This document shows, piece by piece, positions 35,833 through 45,553 of a DNA stretch of 64,000 nucleotides. The position numbers and the translations under genes were made by a program. The notes under the pieces were generated by a model. That model was not told the origin of the DNA, searched no databases, and was given only the letters and a program-made list of their open reading frames with translations. The DNA comes from CAYNNQ01 sp964398785 (GTDB lineage Bacteria > Desulfobacterota > Desulfovibrionia > Desulfovibrionales > Desulfonatronovibrionaceae). Positions within the stretch are counted from its first letter, which is position 1; every line of letters begins with the position of its first letter. Location: contig CAYNNQ010000005.1 of assembly GCA_964398785.1 (NCBI GenBank), positions 31,942 through 95,941 of the forward strand, read 5' to 3'.

Positions 35833-37299
35833 CTATCCCTTATCATTGGAGAGAATCTCTATACTCCGCATGAATTTTTGTTCCATATCCAGAATCTGGC
35901 CCCTCTTTTTGTTTAAAAGGTAAAGGGCCAATTCCGGATCAACGGTATATTGCAACTCCTGTGGCCCCCCTTTGCGCCGCAAGAGCCGGTAAATCTCCTT
36001 CAAGGCCTGCAGGGCCTGCCACTCCAGATTACGCACCCGACCCGTGCCGCTGCAACGTTCACACTTGCGCCAGGTTATGGACAGTGCCGAGGAACCCAAT
36101 CTCTGCCGAACCAACTGCACAAGCCCAAACCTGGACATACGGTTCATATCCGTTCGGGCCTTGTCTGTCTTGAGTCCGGCCCGCATACTTTTCTCCACTT
36201 CCCGGACATGCTTTTTGTCCTTCATTTCGATAAAATCAATGACCACCTGGCCGCCCACGTCTCGCAGACGAAGTTGTTGGGGAATGACCTGAGCCGCCTC
36301 CAGATTAGTCCTGTAGGCCATTTCCTTGAAATCCTTTTCCGAACCTAGCTTGCCCGAATTTATATCTATGGCCATCAGGGCCTCGGTCTGATCAAAGACC
36401 AGTTCTCCCCCACTGGGCAATTCTACTTGTCGGCCGGAAACCTGAGAGATCTGTTTCTGCAGATTGAACCTTTCAAAAAGACTGCGTTCCGTGTCCTGAT
36501 GCAGCTTGACCATGGACTTGCGCCTGGGGAAGATAAGAGAGACATACTGCTGGACCTGCTCGGACACCTCTTCGTCATCCACCCAAACCTCAGCCACATC
36601 GGAAGTCAGATAATCGCGTATGGCCCTAAAGGCCAAGTCCTTTTCCTCGTTGACCACGCAGGGGGCGTTCACGGACATCCCCTTTTTGCGCACCTCTTTC
36701 CACAACCTCTTTAAAAACTGCAAATCCCGGGAAAGACTGGTTTTACTCTGGCCTTCACTTACCGTGCGAACAATGACCCCCACACCCTCATCCAACTTGA
36801 ACTCCTCGACAATACTCCGAAGCCTCTCCCTTTCCTGATCATCCTCAATCTTTCTGGACACTCCCCGCTGTTCCCTGCCCGGAGTCAACACCAAGTATCT
36901 CCCCGGCAAGGAGAGGTAAGTAGTCAAAAAAGCGCCTTTGGTCCCGTTGGGCTCCTTTACCACCTGGACCAAAACTTCCTGCCCGGGTTTGAGCACCCGC
37001 TGCAGGGGAGGATATCTCTGCCCCTTGGGCGGCTTGATATCCCGGCAATAGTACTCGGGATGGACCTCATCCACCTGCAGAAAGCCGTTTTTTTTGGCCC
37101 CGTAATTTATAAACGCCGCTTGCAGAGCGGGATCTATATTATGGATTTTCCCCCTGTATATATTGCCCTTTGTCTTGGTTTGGTGGAACATTTCCACGTA
37201 GTATTCCTGAAGCCAGCCGTCCTCGGCCAGCGCGACCTCAATCTGTTCACCGGGCAAAACGCTGATGAACATCTTCCTCTTCTTTTTCCTAGCCACCAT
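35833..37299 (-). CDS. rng: Ribonuclease E/G family endoribonuclease
   Basis: A 488-residue RNase G-type enzyme that starts mRNA decay and trims 16S rRNA. The N-terminal S1 domain (35-125) carries GNIYRGKI; the DNase I-like core has the catalytic aspartates in MAIDINSGKLG and VVIDFIEMKD; and the zinc link CERCSGTGRV (C-x2-C) joins the dimer of dimers. No long unstructured C-terminal scaffold as in RNase E is present, so RNase G is the better name. It follows the radical SAM gene's direction and ends 8 bases before queH. Confidence 0.94.
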   Translation of the reverse strand: MVARKKKRKMFISVLPGEQIEVALAEDGWLQEYYVEMFHQTKTKGNIYRGKIHNIDPALQAAFINYGAKKNGFLQVDEVHPEYYCRDIKPPKGQRYPPLQRVLKPGQEVLVQVVKEPNGTKGAFLTTYLSLPGRYLVLTPGREQRGVSRKIEDDQERERLRSIVEEFKLDEGVGVIVRTVSEGQSKTSLSRDLQFLKRLWKEVRKKGMSVNAPCVVNEEKDLAFRAIRDYLTSDVAEVWVDDEEVSEQVQQYVSLIFPRRKSMVKLHQDTERSLFERFNLQKQISQVSGRQVELPSGGELVFDQTEALMAIDINSGKLGSEKDFKEMAYRTNLEAAQVIPQQLRLRDVGGQVVIDFIEMKDKKHVREVEKSMRAGLKTDKARTDMNRMSRFGLVQLVRQRLGSSALSITWRKCERCSGTGRVRNLEWQALQALKEIYRLLRRKGGPQELQYTVDPELALYLLNKKRGQILDMEQKFMRSIEILSNDKG

Positions 37300-37309
37300 A
37301 AATCAAACT

Positions 37310-38251
37310 CTACCTCACTGTAAAAAAAATTTCACTTGAATTCAGATCCCGGGTCTCCCGCAACATTCCGTTTTTCTGCAACCTCTCCACTGCTGCCCGC
37401 GTGCCCTGCAAATCTGTTCCCAATGCCGAAGAAATTTGGGAGATTGTCTGGGGTCTGCGCCGCAAGGAAGCCAAAATCGCTTCCGGCTCCACATCCAGGT
37501 TTTCTTCCCTTTTTGGTATCTCTCCCGCTGTTTCTCCCTTTGGGTGCCCGATGCCCAGGGCGGCGCGCCATTTATCCTCCACCCCCGCAATAGATCTAGG
37601 GGCCCTTATGTACGCCCCCGGCCTGCTCATCCGGGTCAAGTCTATCCTTTCCGGAGAAAATCGAGCACAGAATTCCTGCAGTCCCTGCAGATTTTCCCGC
37701 GAATCGTTGAAACCAGGAACCAATAGGATCTCCATAAAAATTTTACCGTTAAATTCCCCACGAAAGTCCAAAAGCCCTTGCAGGATTTCGGACAGCCGTA
37801 GCCCCTCGCAGGGGCGGTTCAAGCGCTTGAATTCCTCCTCCACTACAGTATCCAGGGAAGGAAGTACGGCATCGGCACGGGAGAGTTCTTCCCTGACCTG
37901 GGGATCGCTCATAAGAGAGGAATTGGTCAAAACAGCCACCTCCGTCCCCGGGCGCATCGCCTTCACTCCGCTTATAATCTTGCCCATGTCTATGTTCAGG
38001 CAAGGTTCGCCCATTCCCCCGAGGGTGATATACTCCGGGGATGAGTTGCTCATTTCGAACCAGGACCCGAGTTCGTTTAAGACCTTCTCGGACGGCACAT
38101 ATATATCCCTTTGCGCGGTATGCCTAAAAGTTTTACCCACCTCGCAATACAGACAATCAAAATCGCAGATCCTGTCCCCTAAAAGTTCCAGGCCCAGAGA
38201 AAGACCCAGACGGGAGGAACGAACCGGACCGAATATATATTCAAATTCCAT
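37310..38251 (-). CDS. Radical SAM protein of the COG0731 type with C-terminal winged helix
   Basis: A 313-residue radical SAM protein. The start FGPVRSSRLGLSLG and cluster motif CDFDCLYCEVG are typical of the COG0731 group, whose members include wyosine-related enzymes; the bacterial ones lack a known substrate. TLGGMGEPCLN is the GGE-type motif. Residues 245-313 form a winged-helix-like region (TISQISSALGTDLQGTRAAV), so it may bind nucleic acid. ATG 38251 was chosen for the conserved N-terminus and AAAGGA upstream; the open frame 26 codons further upstream runs toward MITE E. Ten bases separate it from rng. Confidence 0.87.
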   Translation of the reverse strand: MEFEYIFGPVRSSRLGLSLGLELLGDRICDFDCLYCEVGKTFRHTAQRDIYVPSEKVLNELGSWFEMSNSSPEYITLGGMGEPCLNIDMGKIISGVKAMRPGTEVAVLTNSSLMSDPQVREELSRADAVLPSLDTVVEEEFKRLNRPCEGLRLSEILQGLLDFRGEFNGKIFMEILLVPGFNDSRENLQGLQEFCARFSPERIDLTRMSRPGAYIRAPRSIAGVEDKWRAALGIGHPKGETAGEIPKREENLDVEPEAILASLRRRPQTISQISSALGTDLQGTRAAVERLQKNGMLRETRDLNSSEIFFTVR

Positions 38252-38307
38252 AAATAGTCCTTTATCCGGGAATTTCGCACGGGGTTTGTCAATGGAGTTG
38301 CACAATC

Positions 38308-38492
38308 CAGTTCTTATCCGGAAATTCAAAAATTTCCGGATGTAGAAATATCACGTTTCCAATCCGGAATTGTTTTTTTTCCTGCTTAACAAGGAAATTG
38401 AGTAATTAGGAGCGAGCGTATCTTAATACGTGATCGAATAATTACGAAAATTAACAATGTTAAAATGGAAAAAGGCCATCTCCGGATGGAAA
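38308..38492 (+). repeat. MITE copy E (full length, 185 bp)
   Basis: Full-length copy in plus orientation with exact target duplication CAATC (38303-38307 and 38493-38497). It starts 57 bases upstream of the radical SAM start codon, pointing away from it. Confidence 0.92.
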
Positions 38493-38636
38493 CAATCTAG
38501 CGCTTTTTGTTTTGCAACAGTTCTCCCTGCGTGGCAAGAGCCAATTTGCAGGGAAAACGGCCAAAAACAGGGTTTGCAACCCCGACGCAAACAGTATATC
38601 AAAGCGACGCACTCCGGCAGAGACACCGGGACTAAA

Positions 38637-38821
38637 TAGTTCTTATCCGGAAATTCAAAAATTTCCGGGCTTAGAAATATCACGTTTCCAATTCGGAAAT
38701 GAATTTTTTCCTGTTTAACAAGGAAATTAAGTAATTGGGAGCGAGCGTATCTTAATACGTGATCGAATAATTACGAAAATTAACAAAGTTAAGATGGAAA
38801 AGGGCCATCTCCGGATGGAAA
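38637..38821 (+). repeat. MITE copy F (full length, 185 bp)
   Basis: Full-length copy in the same orientation as copy E, 144 bases away. Flanks CTAAA (38632-38636) and CTAGA (38822-38826) match at four of five positions. Copies E and F are closely similar to each other but have different flanks, so they are separate insertions rather than a tandem duplication. Confidence 0.9.
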
Positions 38822-39048
38822 CTAGATACAAACGAAAGCCCCCAAACCCGGTTTTTAAACGCATTCTGTAGATTTTTAGCTTGCCGGAAAAATCCATTCA
38901 ATGTGTCGAGGATCCAAATATCCTTGGTTTCGACACCCTAGATGCAAATATGATCCACTTATAATGTCAAAAGCATATCTTTTTGATTAAACCTTTTACC
39001 GCGCTAAGGTCAAATACGCGATATCTATATCCGAAAAAAGGAGATCCC
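38822..39048. other. Gene-free interval before trmI
   Basis: 227 bases with no gene. GTGTCGA and TCGACAC near 38905-38938 form the ends of a hairpin with an imperfect inner stem (GGAT / ATCC). No promoter was identified with confidence. AAAAAAGGAG is the ribosome site of the next gene. Confidence 0.45.
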
Positions 39049-39819
39049 ATGATTGAGGCCGGAGAATTACTGTTGCTGGTAAACTCCCAGGGTCAACGCT
39101 ATTTCGTTCCCGCAGACCCGGGAAAAACACTGAATACACACGACGGGACCCTGCACATATCCGAGGCGATGCAGGCCGGGTTCGGGAGCAAGGCTTTCAC
39201 CCACATGGGTAAGCCGTATCTGGTCCTAAGGCCAACTTTATACGATTGTATAAAATCCATAAAAAGACACACGCAGATAATGTACCCCAAAGACATCGGC
39301 TACATTGCAGTAAAACTGGGCATGGGTCCGGGGAGAAGAGTAATTGAAGCCGGTTCCGGATCCGGGGCCTTGACCACTGCCTTGGCCTGGTTAGCAGGGG
39401 AGAGAGGCAAGGTATACACTTATGAAAAGCGGGAGGATTTTTTCCATCTTTGCGCCAGGAATTTAAACCGGTGTGCCCTTGAAAACCGGGTAGAACAGAA
39501 CCTACATGATATCTCGACCGGTTTTTTGCACCAGGAAGCGGATGCGCTTTTCCTGGATGTGCGCACTCCGGAAGATTGCCTAAAGCATATCCCCGAGGCG
39601 GTTATTCCCGGCGCGCCGGTAGGTTTTCTCCTTCCGACCACCAATCAGGTACAGACCCTGTTGCCGGGCCTGGAGTCCGGACCATTCGGAGAAGTGGAAG
39701 TTGTGGAGATACTGGTTCGCCATTATAAGCCCGTGGCCGATCGCCTGCGCCCGGACGACCGCATGGTGGCCCATACCGGCTTTTTAGTCTTCGCACGGTG
39801 CATGCCCGAACTAACTTGA
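39049..39819 (+). CDS. trmI: tRNA (adenine-58-N1)-methyltransferase
   Basis: A 256-residue enzyme that methylates A58 in the tRNA T loop. The N-terminal small domain is followed by a class I SAM domain with IYPKDIGYI-type sequence MYPKDIGYIAVKLGMGPG and the SAM loop VIEAGSGSGALTTALAWL. The order and length match bacterial TrmI. ATG 39049 follows AAAAAAGGAG by four bases; the frame is open further upstream but without a ribosome site. It stands alone on its strand between MITE F and paaK. Confidence 0.91.
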   Translation: MIEAGELLLLVNSQGQRYFVPADPGKTLNTHDGTLHISEAMQAGFGSKAFTHMGKPYLVLRPTLYDCIKSIKRHTQIMYPKDIGYIAVKLGMGPGRRVIEAGSGSGALTTALAWLAGERGKVYTYEKREDFFHLCARNLNRCALENRVEQNLHDISTGFLHQEADALFLDVRTPEDCLKHIPEAVIPGAPVGFLLPTTNQVQTLLPGLESGPFGEVEVVEILVRHYKPVADRLRPDDRMVAHTGFLVFARCMPELT

Positions 39820-39918
39820 TTGCGGATATCCACCTCTTGATTTTTGTGTATATATAGTTAATAATGGCTGTTTATTAAATTAAATTCCAAGTATAGTTTC
39901 CAAGGGGGATACAATAAA

Positions 39919-41184
39919 ATGACCCGAAAAGATCGCACGGAAGGCATTTTGAGCCGCAAAGAAGTTTTGGATGAAGGAGAGCGGCAGAAATACTACCAAA
40001 TCCAGCTAAAGGAACTTTTGAATTATGCATACCGCTATTCGGAAGAGGTCAAAAAACGCTTTGACCGGGCCCAGTTTTCTGTAGATAAATTTGCCCAGCT
40101 TGCCGATTTAAAGCATATTCCCATCCTGAAAAAAAAGGAACTTATTTTCCTACAGTCCATGGGGCCGCGCCTTGGTGGGCTTTTGACTAAGGATATCGGG
40201 GAACTGCGCCGCATTTTTCTCTCTCCGGGACCAATATTTGATCCCGAAGACAAAAACGATAATTATTGGGGATGGACAGAGGCCTTTTACGCCACCGGGT
40301 TTAGGGCGGGAGACATCGCCCAAATCACATTCAACTACCATCTGACCCCGGCCGGGTTGATGTTTGAGGAACCGCTGCGTAATCTCGGTTGTGCGGCAGT
40401 GCCCGCCGGACCCGGGAATACCGGCACCCAGCTGGATATTATGCAGAAGCTGCGTGTAACCGGATATGTGGGGACCCCCAGCTATCTTATGCACCTGGCG
40501 CAGAAAGGAGAAGAAAAAGGACTCAATCTGCGCAAGGACCTTTTTATGGAGGTCGCTTTTGTCACTGGAGAGAAATTCCAGGAAAAAACACGCGCATCCC
40601 TGGAAAAGAAATTCGACCTTATCATGCGCCAGGGCTACGGGACAGCGGACGTGGGCTGCATCGGTTACGAGTGCTATCACCGAAACGGATTGCATATAGC
40701 CAATCGGGCCTATGTGGAGATATGCCACCCCGATACAGGGATCCCTCTAAAGGACGGGGAAGTAGGAGAGATCGTGGTCACCACTTTCAACAAGACTTAC
40801 CCGCTTATCCGTTTGGCCACAGGAGATCTGTCCTATATTGATCCCTCCCCCTGCCCTTGCGGACGGACGTCCCCCCGGCTGGGCAAAATAGTGGGACGAG
40901 TGGACACCACCGCCCGGATAAAGGGAATGTTCGTCTACCCGCATCAGGTGGAGCAGGTCATGTCCGGTTTCGAGGAAATCAAGAGATGGCAGATCGTGGT
41001 CACTAATGAAGGCGGTATCGATGAAATGGTCCTGCATGTAGAAGCAAGCGATTTCAAACGCAGCGAAGAACTCTTGCATATCTTCCGGGAAAAGATAAAG
41101 ATCCGGCCTACCCTGAAACTCTTGGAGCCGGGAGCATTGCCTCCGCAGATCAAGCCTATCGAGGACAAGCGCAAGTGGGACTAG
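39919..41184 (+). CDS. paaK: Phenylacetate-CoA ligase family protein
   Basis: A 421-residue AMP-forming acyl-CoA ligase of the PaaK group. ATP and substrate motifs seen are TGFRAGDIAQITF, QGYGTADVG, YEICHPDTG-type sequence VEICHPDTGIPLKDGEVGEIVVT, and RIKGMFVYPHQVE before the C-terminal lid domain. CPCGRTSPRLG is the small zinc site typical of PaaK. In Desulfovibrio-like genomes several PaaK paralogues occur, usually for aryl acids or of unknown substrate; none of the phenylacetate-degradation genes is nearby. It ends 10 bases inside the next gene. Confidence 0.88.
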   Translation: MTRKDRTEGILSRKEVLDEGERQKYYQIQLKELLNYAYRYSEEVKKRFDRAQFSVDKFAQLADLKHIPILKKKELIFLQSMGPRLGGLLTKDIGELRRIFLSPGPIFDPEDKNDNYWGWTEAFYATGFRAGDIAQITFNYHLTPAGLMFEEPLRNLGCAAVPAGPGNTGTQLDIMQKLRVTGYVGTPSYLMHLAQKGEEKGLNLRKDLFMEVAFVTGEKFQEKTRASLEKKFDLIMRQGYGTADVGCIGYECYHRNGLHIANRAYVEICHPDTGIPLKDGEVGEIVVTTFNKTYPLIRLATGDLSYIDPSPCPCGRTSPRLGKIVGRVDTTARIKGMFVYPHQVEQVMSGFEEIKRWQIVVTNEGGIDEMVLHVEASDFKRSEELLHIFREKIKIRPTLKLLEPGALPPQIKPIEDKRKWD

Positions 41185-42317
41185 CTCGAGTACTTCTTCT
41201 GGGTATACTTTTTTCTTTCGGATGCACCTCGCAAATAACCAATAATGCGCACACCCCCGGGGAAAATCCTTCCCCGGGGAGTTTTCTGGAATGCCCCTTA
41301 AACACCCTAAATGACAAGGAACTCGCCTCCCGTCTGGACGACTCCCGATTCATCCTTTTCGGTGAGGGACATACAAACCACTGCGACCACGGTATGCAGG
41401 GCAAGATAATTAGCCTGCTGGCGAAAGAGGGCATGCGTGTGGGCATTGGGCTGGAGATGGTTACTTCCGGCTTCCAGCCGGCTCTGGACCGTTTCAACAA
41501 CGGGGAAATAAAGGCTTCGCAAATAAAGAAAAAACTCAACTGGGAAAAGAACTGGGGATACGACTATCGTTTTTATGCCCGTATATTTGAACTGGCCCAG
41601 AGATACAATATGCCGGTATACGGATTGAATCTTCCCAACTCGATTGTGCGCAAAATAACCCGGAAAGGGATAAAAGGGCTCTCGGCATCGGAAAAGGAAC
41701 ACCTCCCCGCCCGAATAATCGACCCGCCCCGGGAACAAAAAAGCATATTAGAGGGCTATTTTGCCGGTCACTCCGAAATGCTCCAGGGCAAAGGGGTTAA
41801 CAAGGAGCGTTTTTTTCTGGCCCAGGCGGTATGGGAGAGCAAGATGGCTGAAGAAGCCCTGCAAGCACAAAACCGATCTGGCCTTCCTATGCTGGTGTTT
41901 TCCGGATCAGGTCACGTGGAAACAGGCTTGGGCATTGGCTACAGACTAAAAAAGATTTGTCCGGAGGCCAAAATTTCCCGGATATTGCCCAAAAGGAGTG
42001 CGGAATGCAAAAAGGGGGACAACCGCCTCTACTATTATTGCCCCTCGCGTCCTCCCGCTCCATTGGGGATGCACATGGCCCAAAATGAGGAAGGGATAAT
42101 AGTCCGGAAAGTGGTTCCTGACTCCCAAGCGGAGAAAAAAGGTGTTCAGAGCGGGGCGATTATTGTCTCCGCCCAAGGGAAAAAAATCACTCGGCTCAAA
42201 CAACTGCATACCGCGGCCATCGAAGCCAAGGGCCGCAACGAGGAACTTTGTCTAGACATGCTCGAAAAGAAAACCAAACGCGAAGTGTGCTTCGATATTG
42301 GCGGTAAAGAGAAATAA
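41175..42317 (+). CDS. ChaN-type (DUF399) lipoprotein with C-terminal PDZ domain
   Basis: A 380-residue predicted lipoprotein (lipobox LFSFGC, Cys17). The ChaN-like heme/iron-binding domain (about 45-265) shows GEGHTNHCDH near the start and GLEMV after it; the histidine and glutamate positions are those used for heme in this family. A PDZ domain (about 285-375: GIIVRKVVPDSQAEKKGVQSG) follows. The GTG start at 41175 overlaps paaK by 10 bases; no ATG gives a signal peptide. A heme or iron scavenging or protease-partner role in the envelope is inference. Confidence 0.82.
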   Translation: MGLARVLLLGILFSFGCTSQITNNAHTPGENPSPGSFLECPLNTLNDKELASRLDDSRFILFGEGHTNHCDHGMQGKIISLLAKEGMRVGIGLEMVTSGFQPALDRFNNGEIKASQIKKKLNWEKNWGYDYRFYARIFELAQRYNMPVYGLNLPNSIVRKITRKGIKGLSASEKEHLPARIIDPPREQKSILEGYFAGHSEMLQGKGVNKERFFLAQAVWESKMAEEALQAQNRSGLPMLVFSGSGHVETGLGIGYRLKKICPEAKISRILPKRSAECKKGDNRLYYYCPSRPPAPLGMHMAQNEEGIIVRKVVPDSQAEKKGVQSGAIIVSAQGKKITRLKQLHTAAIEAKGRNEELCLDMLEKKTKREVCFDIGGKEK

Positions 42318-42338
42318 CAATCTGATTTAGCAACATCT

Positions 42339-43163
42339 ATGCCTGAACTCCCTGAAGTAGAAACCATCGCCCGTCGTCTCCACTCTAAACTGGCGGGAAA
42401 ATCCTTTCGCAGTGTCCATGTATGCAATCCGGCAGTTTTGCGCTTTGACCCCGAGTTGTTAACTGCCCACCTAGTGCACAAAAAAATTCGCCGTGTTTGG
42501 CGCCGGGCCAAGCTGCTAATAATTGAGCTCGATCCCGACCAAAACCTCGTTTTTCACTTAAAAATGACCGGCCGCGTTATTTTGAGCGATGTAGAGGACA
42601 AGCAAGGAGAAAAGGCCCATATCTGCTTCGAGGTCGAGGACGGGACTCTGATGTACTTTCTGGATCAACGCAAATTCGGCTATTGTGCCCTCGTTTCCCA
42701 TTCCGGGCTGGAGCAATGGGACTTTTACGCCAATCTGGGGCCGGAACCCTTGGAGATCAACCAGCAGGAATTTGTGGATCTCTTTTTGAATAGAAAAGCC
42801 AGAATCAAGGCCCTGCTCCTGGACCAAAAGACGATCGCCGGAATCGGAAATATTTATGCGGACGAATCATTGTTCGCCGCGGGGATACTCCCGAACGAAC
42901 CAGCCTGTTCCATTGGGGAAAAAAGGCTTGCCCGGCTGTACACCGCCCTGTGCGATATATTGGCGAAGGCCATGCAAGCCGGGGGAAGTTCTTTCCGGGA
43001 TTATGTGGACGCCTCCGGGAAAAGCGGGAGCTTCCAGGAACAATTCGCTGTATACGGACGCGGAAAACAGGCTTGTCCTTGTTGCACCACTCCTTTAGAC
43101 ACGGTAAAAGTAGCCGGAAGGACCTCCACCTATTGCCCCAATTGCCAAAAGGATGATAGGTAA
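42339..43163 (+). CDS. mutM: Formamidopyrimidine-DNA glycosylase
   Basis: A 274-residue bifunctional glycosylase/AP lyase that removes 8-oxoguanine and formamidopyrimidines. The catalytic Pro-Glu (MPELPEVETIARRL), the lysine in HLKMTGRV, the helix-two-turn-helix GIGNIYADE, and the C-terminal zinc finger with CPCC and CPNC are all intact, and length is normal. It lies 21 bases after the ChaN-like gene and 6 bases before the GGDEF gene, so the four genes from paaK may share a transcript. Confidence 0.96.
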   Translation: MPELPEVETIARRLHSKLAGKSFRSVHVCNPAVLRFDPELLTAHLVHKKIRRVWRRAKLLIIELDPDQNLVFHLKMTGRVILSDVEDKQGEKAHICFEVEDGTLMYFLDQRKFGYCALVSHSGLEQWDFYANLGPEPLEINQQEFVDLFLNRKARIKALLLDQKTIAGIGNIYADESLFAAGILPNEPACSIGEKRLARLYTALCDILAKAMQAGGSSFRDYVDASGKSGSFQEQFAVYGRGKQACPCCTTPLDTVKVAGRTSTYCPNCQKDDR

Positions 43164-43169
43164 CAAATT

Positions 43170-44270
43170 ATGGTGGATAAAAAGAAGGATTGCGCACTGG
43201 ATCTACAGGAACTGACCCGGATGTTGCGCGAGATAGGCCTGGAAGATGATCCGGACTGGATCGCGGTCATCTTGTTTGTGCGTAATATTGTCGGCCGTTT
43301 ATCCATTCTGGATGAGGAAAAAAAAGCCTCCCTGCAAAAAAATATATTAAATATATTAGAGGAAAATTCCCCTTCTACGGATCGGCTGTCCAAGGCACTA
43401 CATACCATAGAGGAATACTTGTGCTCCGGATTCAGCATTCAGCTGGACAAGGTAAAACAGGAACTAGCCGAAGAACAACGATATTCGGACAATCTACTGG
43501 GGCAACTGAAAACCATAGTCTCCGACCTCAAAGGATCTGTGGACCGGCAAACCCAACGCATGGAGGATTTCGGGGAGAACACTATCGCAGAGATTGAGGC
43601 GGACAAAGACCCCCGGGAAATAGTCTCCTCCATTCGGAGTTCGGTCACCCACATGATCCAGGAAGCCCGCAAAGAAGCCCAGGTATGGGAGCAACGGGCC
43701 AAGACCCTGGAGCAGAGCGCCATGTTCGACCATCTGCTCACAGATATATTCAACAGAGGGGTGTTCGATAACTATCTGCAAAGGAGTGTCCAGTTGCACC
43801 TGAAGAAACAAAAGCCCCTGTCCCTTCTTATGATCGATGTGGATGACTTCAAGACCGTGAACGATAAATGGGGGCATCAGGTTGGCGACGATTTACTTAG
43901 GACCCTGTCCAAGATCATCAAGTCCCACGCGGATATGTACCTGGGGGCTCCCTGCAGGTACGGGGGAGAGGAGCTAACGGTAATCTTCGAAGACACCTCC
44001 GAAAGCGAAGCCGCACAAAGGGCAGAAGCAATCCGCAAAGACACCGAAAAATACAATTTCATTCCCCGGAGCCCTAGTGGACAGGTCTCTGACCCCATCC
44101 ATTTCACCATAAGCGTGGGGGTAGCCTCTTTGGAAAAGCACGACTGGGAGGCCCACGATCTGATCGGAGCCGCGGACCAGGCAATGTATCAGGCCAAATC
44201 CCACGGCAAGAACCAAGTAGTAATCTATTCGGATGTGGCCTGCCCCCTGTCCCCGCGGGCCCAACAATAA
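43170..44270 (+). CDS. GGDEF-domain protein (probable diguanylate cyclase)
   Basis: A 366-residue cytoplasmic protein. Residues 1-185 are helical with a probable coiled coil (about 90-180, rich in Glu, Gln and Lys); the GGDEF domain fills about 190-355. The active site reads GGEEL, a tolerated variant of GGDEF/GGEEF, with the metal aspartate in MIDVDDFKTVND. No RxxD inhibitory site is obvious five residues before the motif. It probably makes cyclic di-GMP, but activity of the GGEEL form would need testing. The N-terminus is not a known sensor. Confidence 0.86.
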   Translation: MVDKKKDCALDLQELTRMLREIGLEDDPDWIAVILFVRNIVGRLSILDEEKKASLQKNILNILEENSPSTDRLSKALHTIEEYLCSGFSIQLDKVKQELAEEQRYSDNLLGQLKTIVSDLKGSVDRQTQRMEDFGENTIAEIEADKDPREIVSSIRSSVTHMIQEARKEAQVWEQRAKTLEQSAMFDHLLTDIFNRGVFDNYLQRSVQLHLKKQKPLSLLMIDVDDFKTVNDKWGHQVGDDLLRTLSKIIKSHADMYLGAPCRYGGEELTVIFEDTSESEAAQRAEAIRKDTEKYNFIPRSPSGQVSDPIHFTISVGVASLEKHDWEAHDLIGAADQAMYQAKSHGKNQVVIYSDVACPLSPRAQQ

Positions 44271-44320
44271 TCCCGGCCAGAAGATTCCCTGCCTTCCCGC
44301 AGTAAAGGCCGTACACGGGA

Positions 44321-45553
44321 CTAGTCGCACCGCACTCCGGCACAGGCCTTTCCGGCTACATAACCCGTGGAAAAGGCAATATGCAGATTGAATCCGCCGG
44401 TATAGCCGTGAACATCCATCACTTCCCCTGCAAAATACAGCCCCGGCACCAAGCGTGACTCCAGAGTACGGGGATCAATCCGGGAAACGTCCACACCACC
44501 CGCGGTTACAATAGCCTCCTTGAAGGAACGGAATCCGAGGAAATCCAGACGCACGTCCTTGATTCTCCGGGCCAGATCCAGCAAATCCTTCTTGCTGGCC
44601 TGGGCGGCCTGTTTATCCCCATCCACGTCTCTGCCGCGCAGGACAACAGGTATTATGCTGCCGGGCATGAGTGCATCCATGGCGTTTTTTATCTTCTTGC
44701 GACCGCGCTCCGCGAAATCCCTGCCTATCCTGTCTGCCAGGCTTTCCACGCTCAGCCCCGGCTTCAAATCAATGCTCAAGGTATACTTTTCCCCGGGAGA
44801 CATGTGCAGACTAGCAGAGAGGGGAAGTGGGCCGGAAAGACCGAAATGGGTAAACAATACCTCCCCAAGGGAATGAAAAACGCTTTTCCCGAGACTGTCC
44901 TCCACTTTAAATCCCACGTTGCGTAGGGACAAACCCTGCAGATCATCCAGTCCGGGGATATCCGCGCAAAGAGGGACCAACGCCGGACGCGGAGGCACTA
45001 CTTCATGCCCGAGAGACCGGGCCAAAGAGTAGCCCTCGCCGGTAGAACCGGTGGCCGGATAACTCTTCCCGCCGGTAGCCAGCAGGAGGCGGGCAGTGTA
45101 TATGAATCTGTCCCGTCCAATACGCACCCGGAAACACTCCTTTTCCCTTTCCACGCCGCGAACTCGGCGATGCAGCACTTCCGCGCCGGATTCTCGGGCA
45201 TACGATCGCAGGCAATCCAAAATTTCCCGGGAGGAATCAGATACAGGGAAAACCCGCCCCCCTCTTTCCGTTTTGGTCTCCACTCCGCTTTTTTCCAAAA
45301 ATTCAATGAAACGCCGAGAATCAAACCTATAAAATACATTGGTCAAGAATTTACCGTTACCCGGTATATTGGCCACCATCTCCCGGACAGACACGGCATT
45401 GGTTACATTACACCGCCCCTTTCCGGTTAAAAGCAGCTTTTTGCCGCTTTTGTCATTCTTTTCCAACAGCAAAACTTCCAACCCGGCCTCGGCAGCCGCA
45501 CCTGCGGCCATGAGTCCGGCTGCACCTCCGCCCACCACCGCCAGATCGATCAT
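44321..45553 (-). CDS. YhiN/BaiN-type NAD(P)/FAD-dependent oxidoreductase (HI0933 family)
   Basis: A 410-residue flavoprotein. FAD binds at AVVGGGAAGLMAAGAAA (GxGxxG) and the family fingerprint GKKLLLTGKGRCNVTN follows near 37-52; ATGGKSYPATGSTGEG and the closing GLYFAGEVMDVHGYTGGFN are both present. Members are widespread; the one with known activity, BaiN, reduces bile acid intermediates in gut clostridia, which is unlikely here. Function therefore unknown. It overlaps the small upstream gene by four bases. Confidence 0.9.
   Translation of the reverse strand: MIDLAVVGGGAAGLMAAGAAAEAGLEVLLLEKNDKSGKKLLLTGKGRCNVTNAVSVREMVANIPGNGKFLTNVFYRFDSRRFIEFLEKSGVETKTERGGRVFPVSDSSREILDCLRSYARESGAEVLHRRVRGVEREKECFRVRIGRDRFIYTARLLLATGGKSYPATGSTGEGYSLARSLGHEVVPPRPALVPLCADIPGLDDLQGLSLRNVGFKVEDSLGKSVFHSLGEVLFTHFGLSGPLPLSASLHMSPGEKYTLSIDLKPGLSVESLADRIGRDFAERGRKKIKNAMDALMPGSIIPVVLRGRDVDGDKQAAQASKKDLLDLARRIKDVRLDFLGFRSFKEAIVTAGGVDVSRIDPRTLESRLVPGLYFAGEVMDVHGYTGGFNLHIAFSTGYVAGKACAGVRCD

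Noticed and set aside
10716..38821. CRISPR array suggested by the repeated elements
   Set aside because: Copies are about 185 bp, far apart, in both orientations and have target duplications; there are no regular spacers or cas genes.
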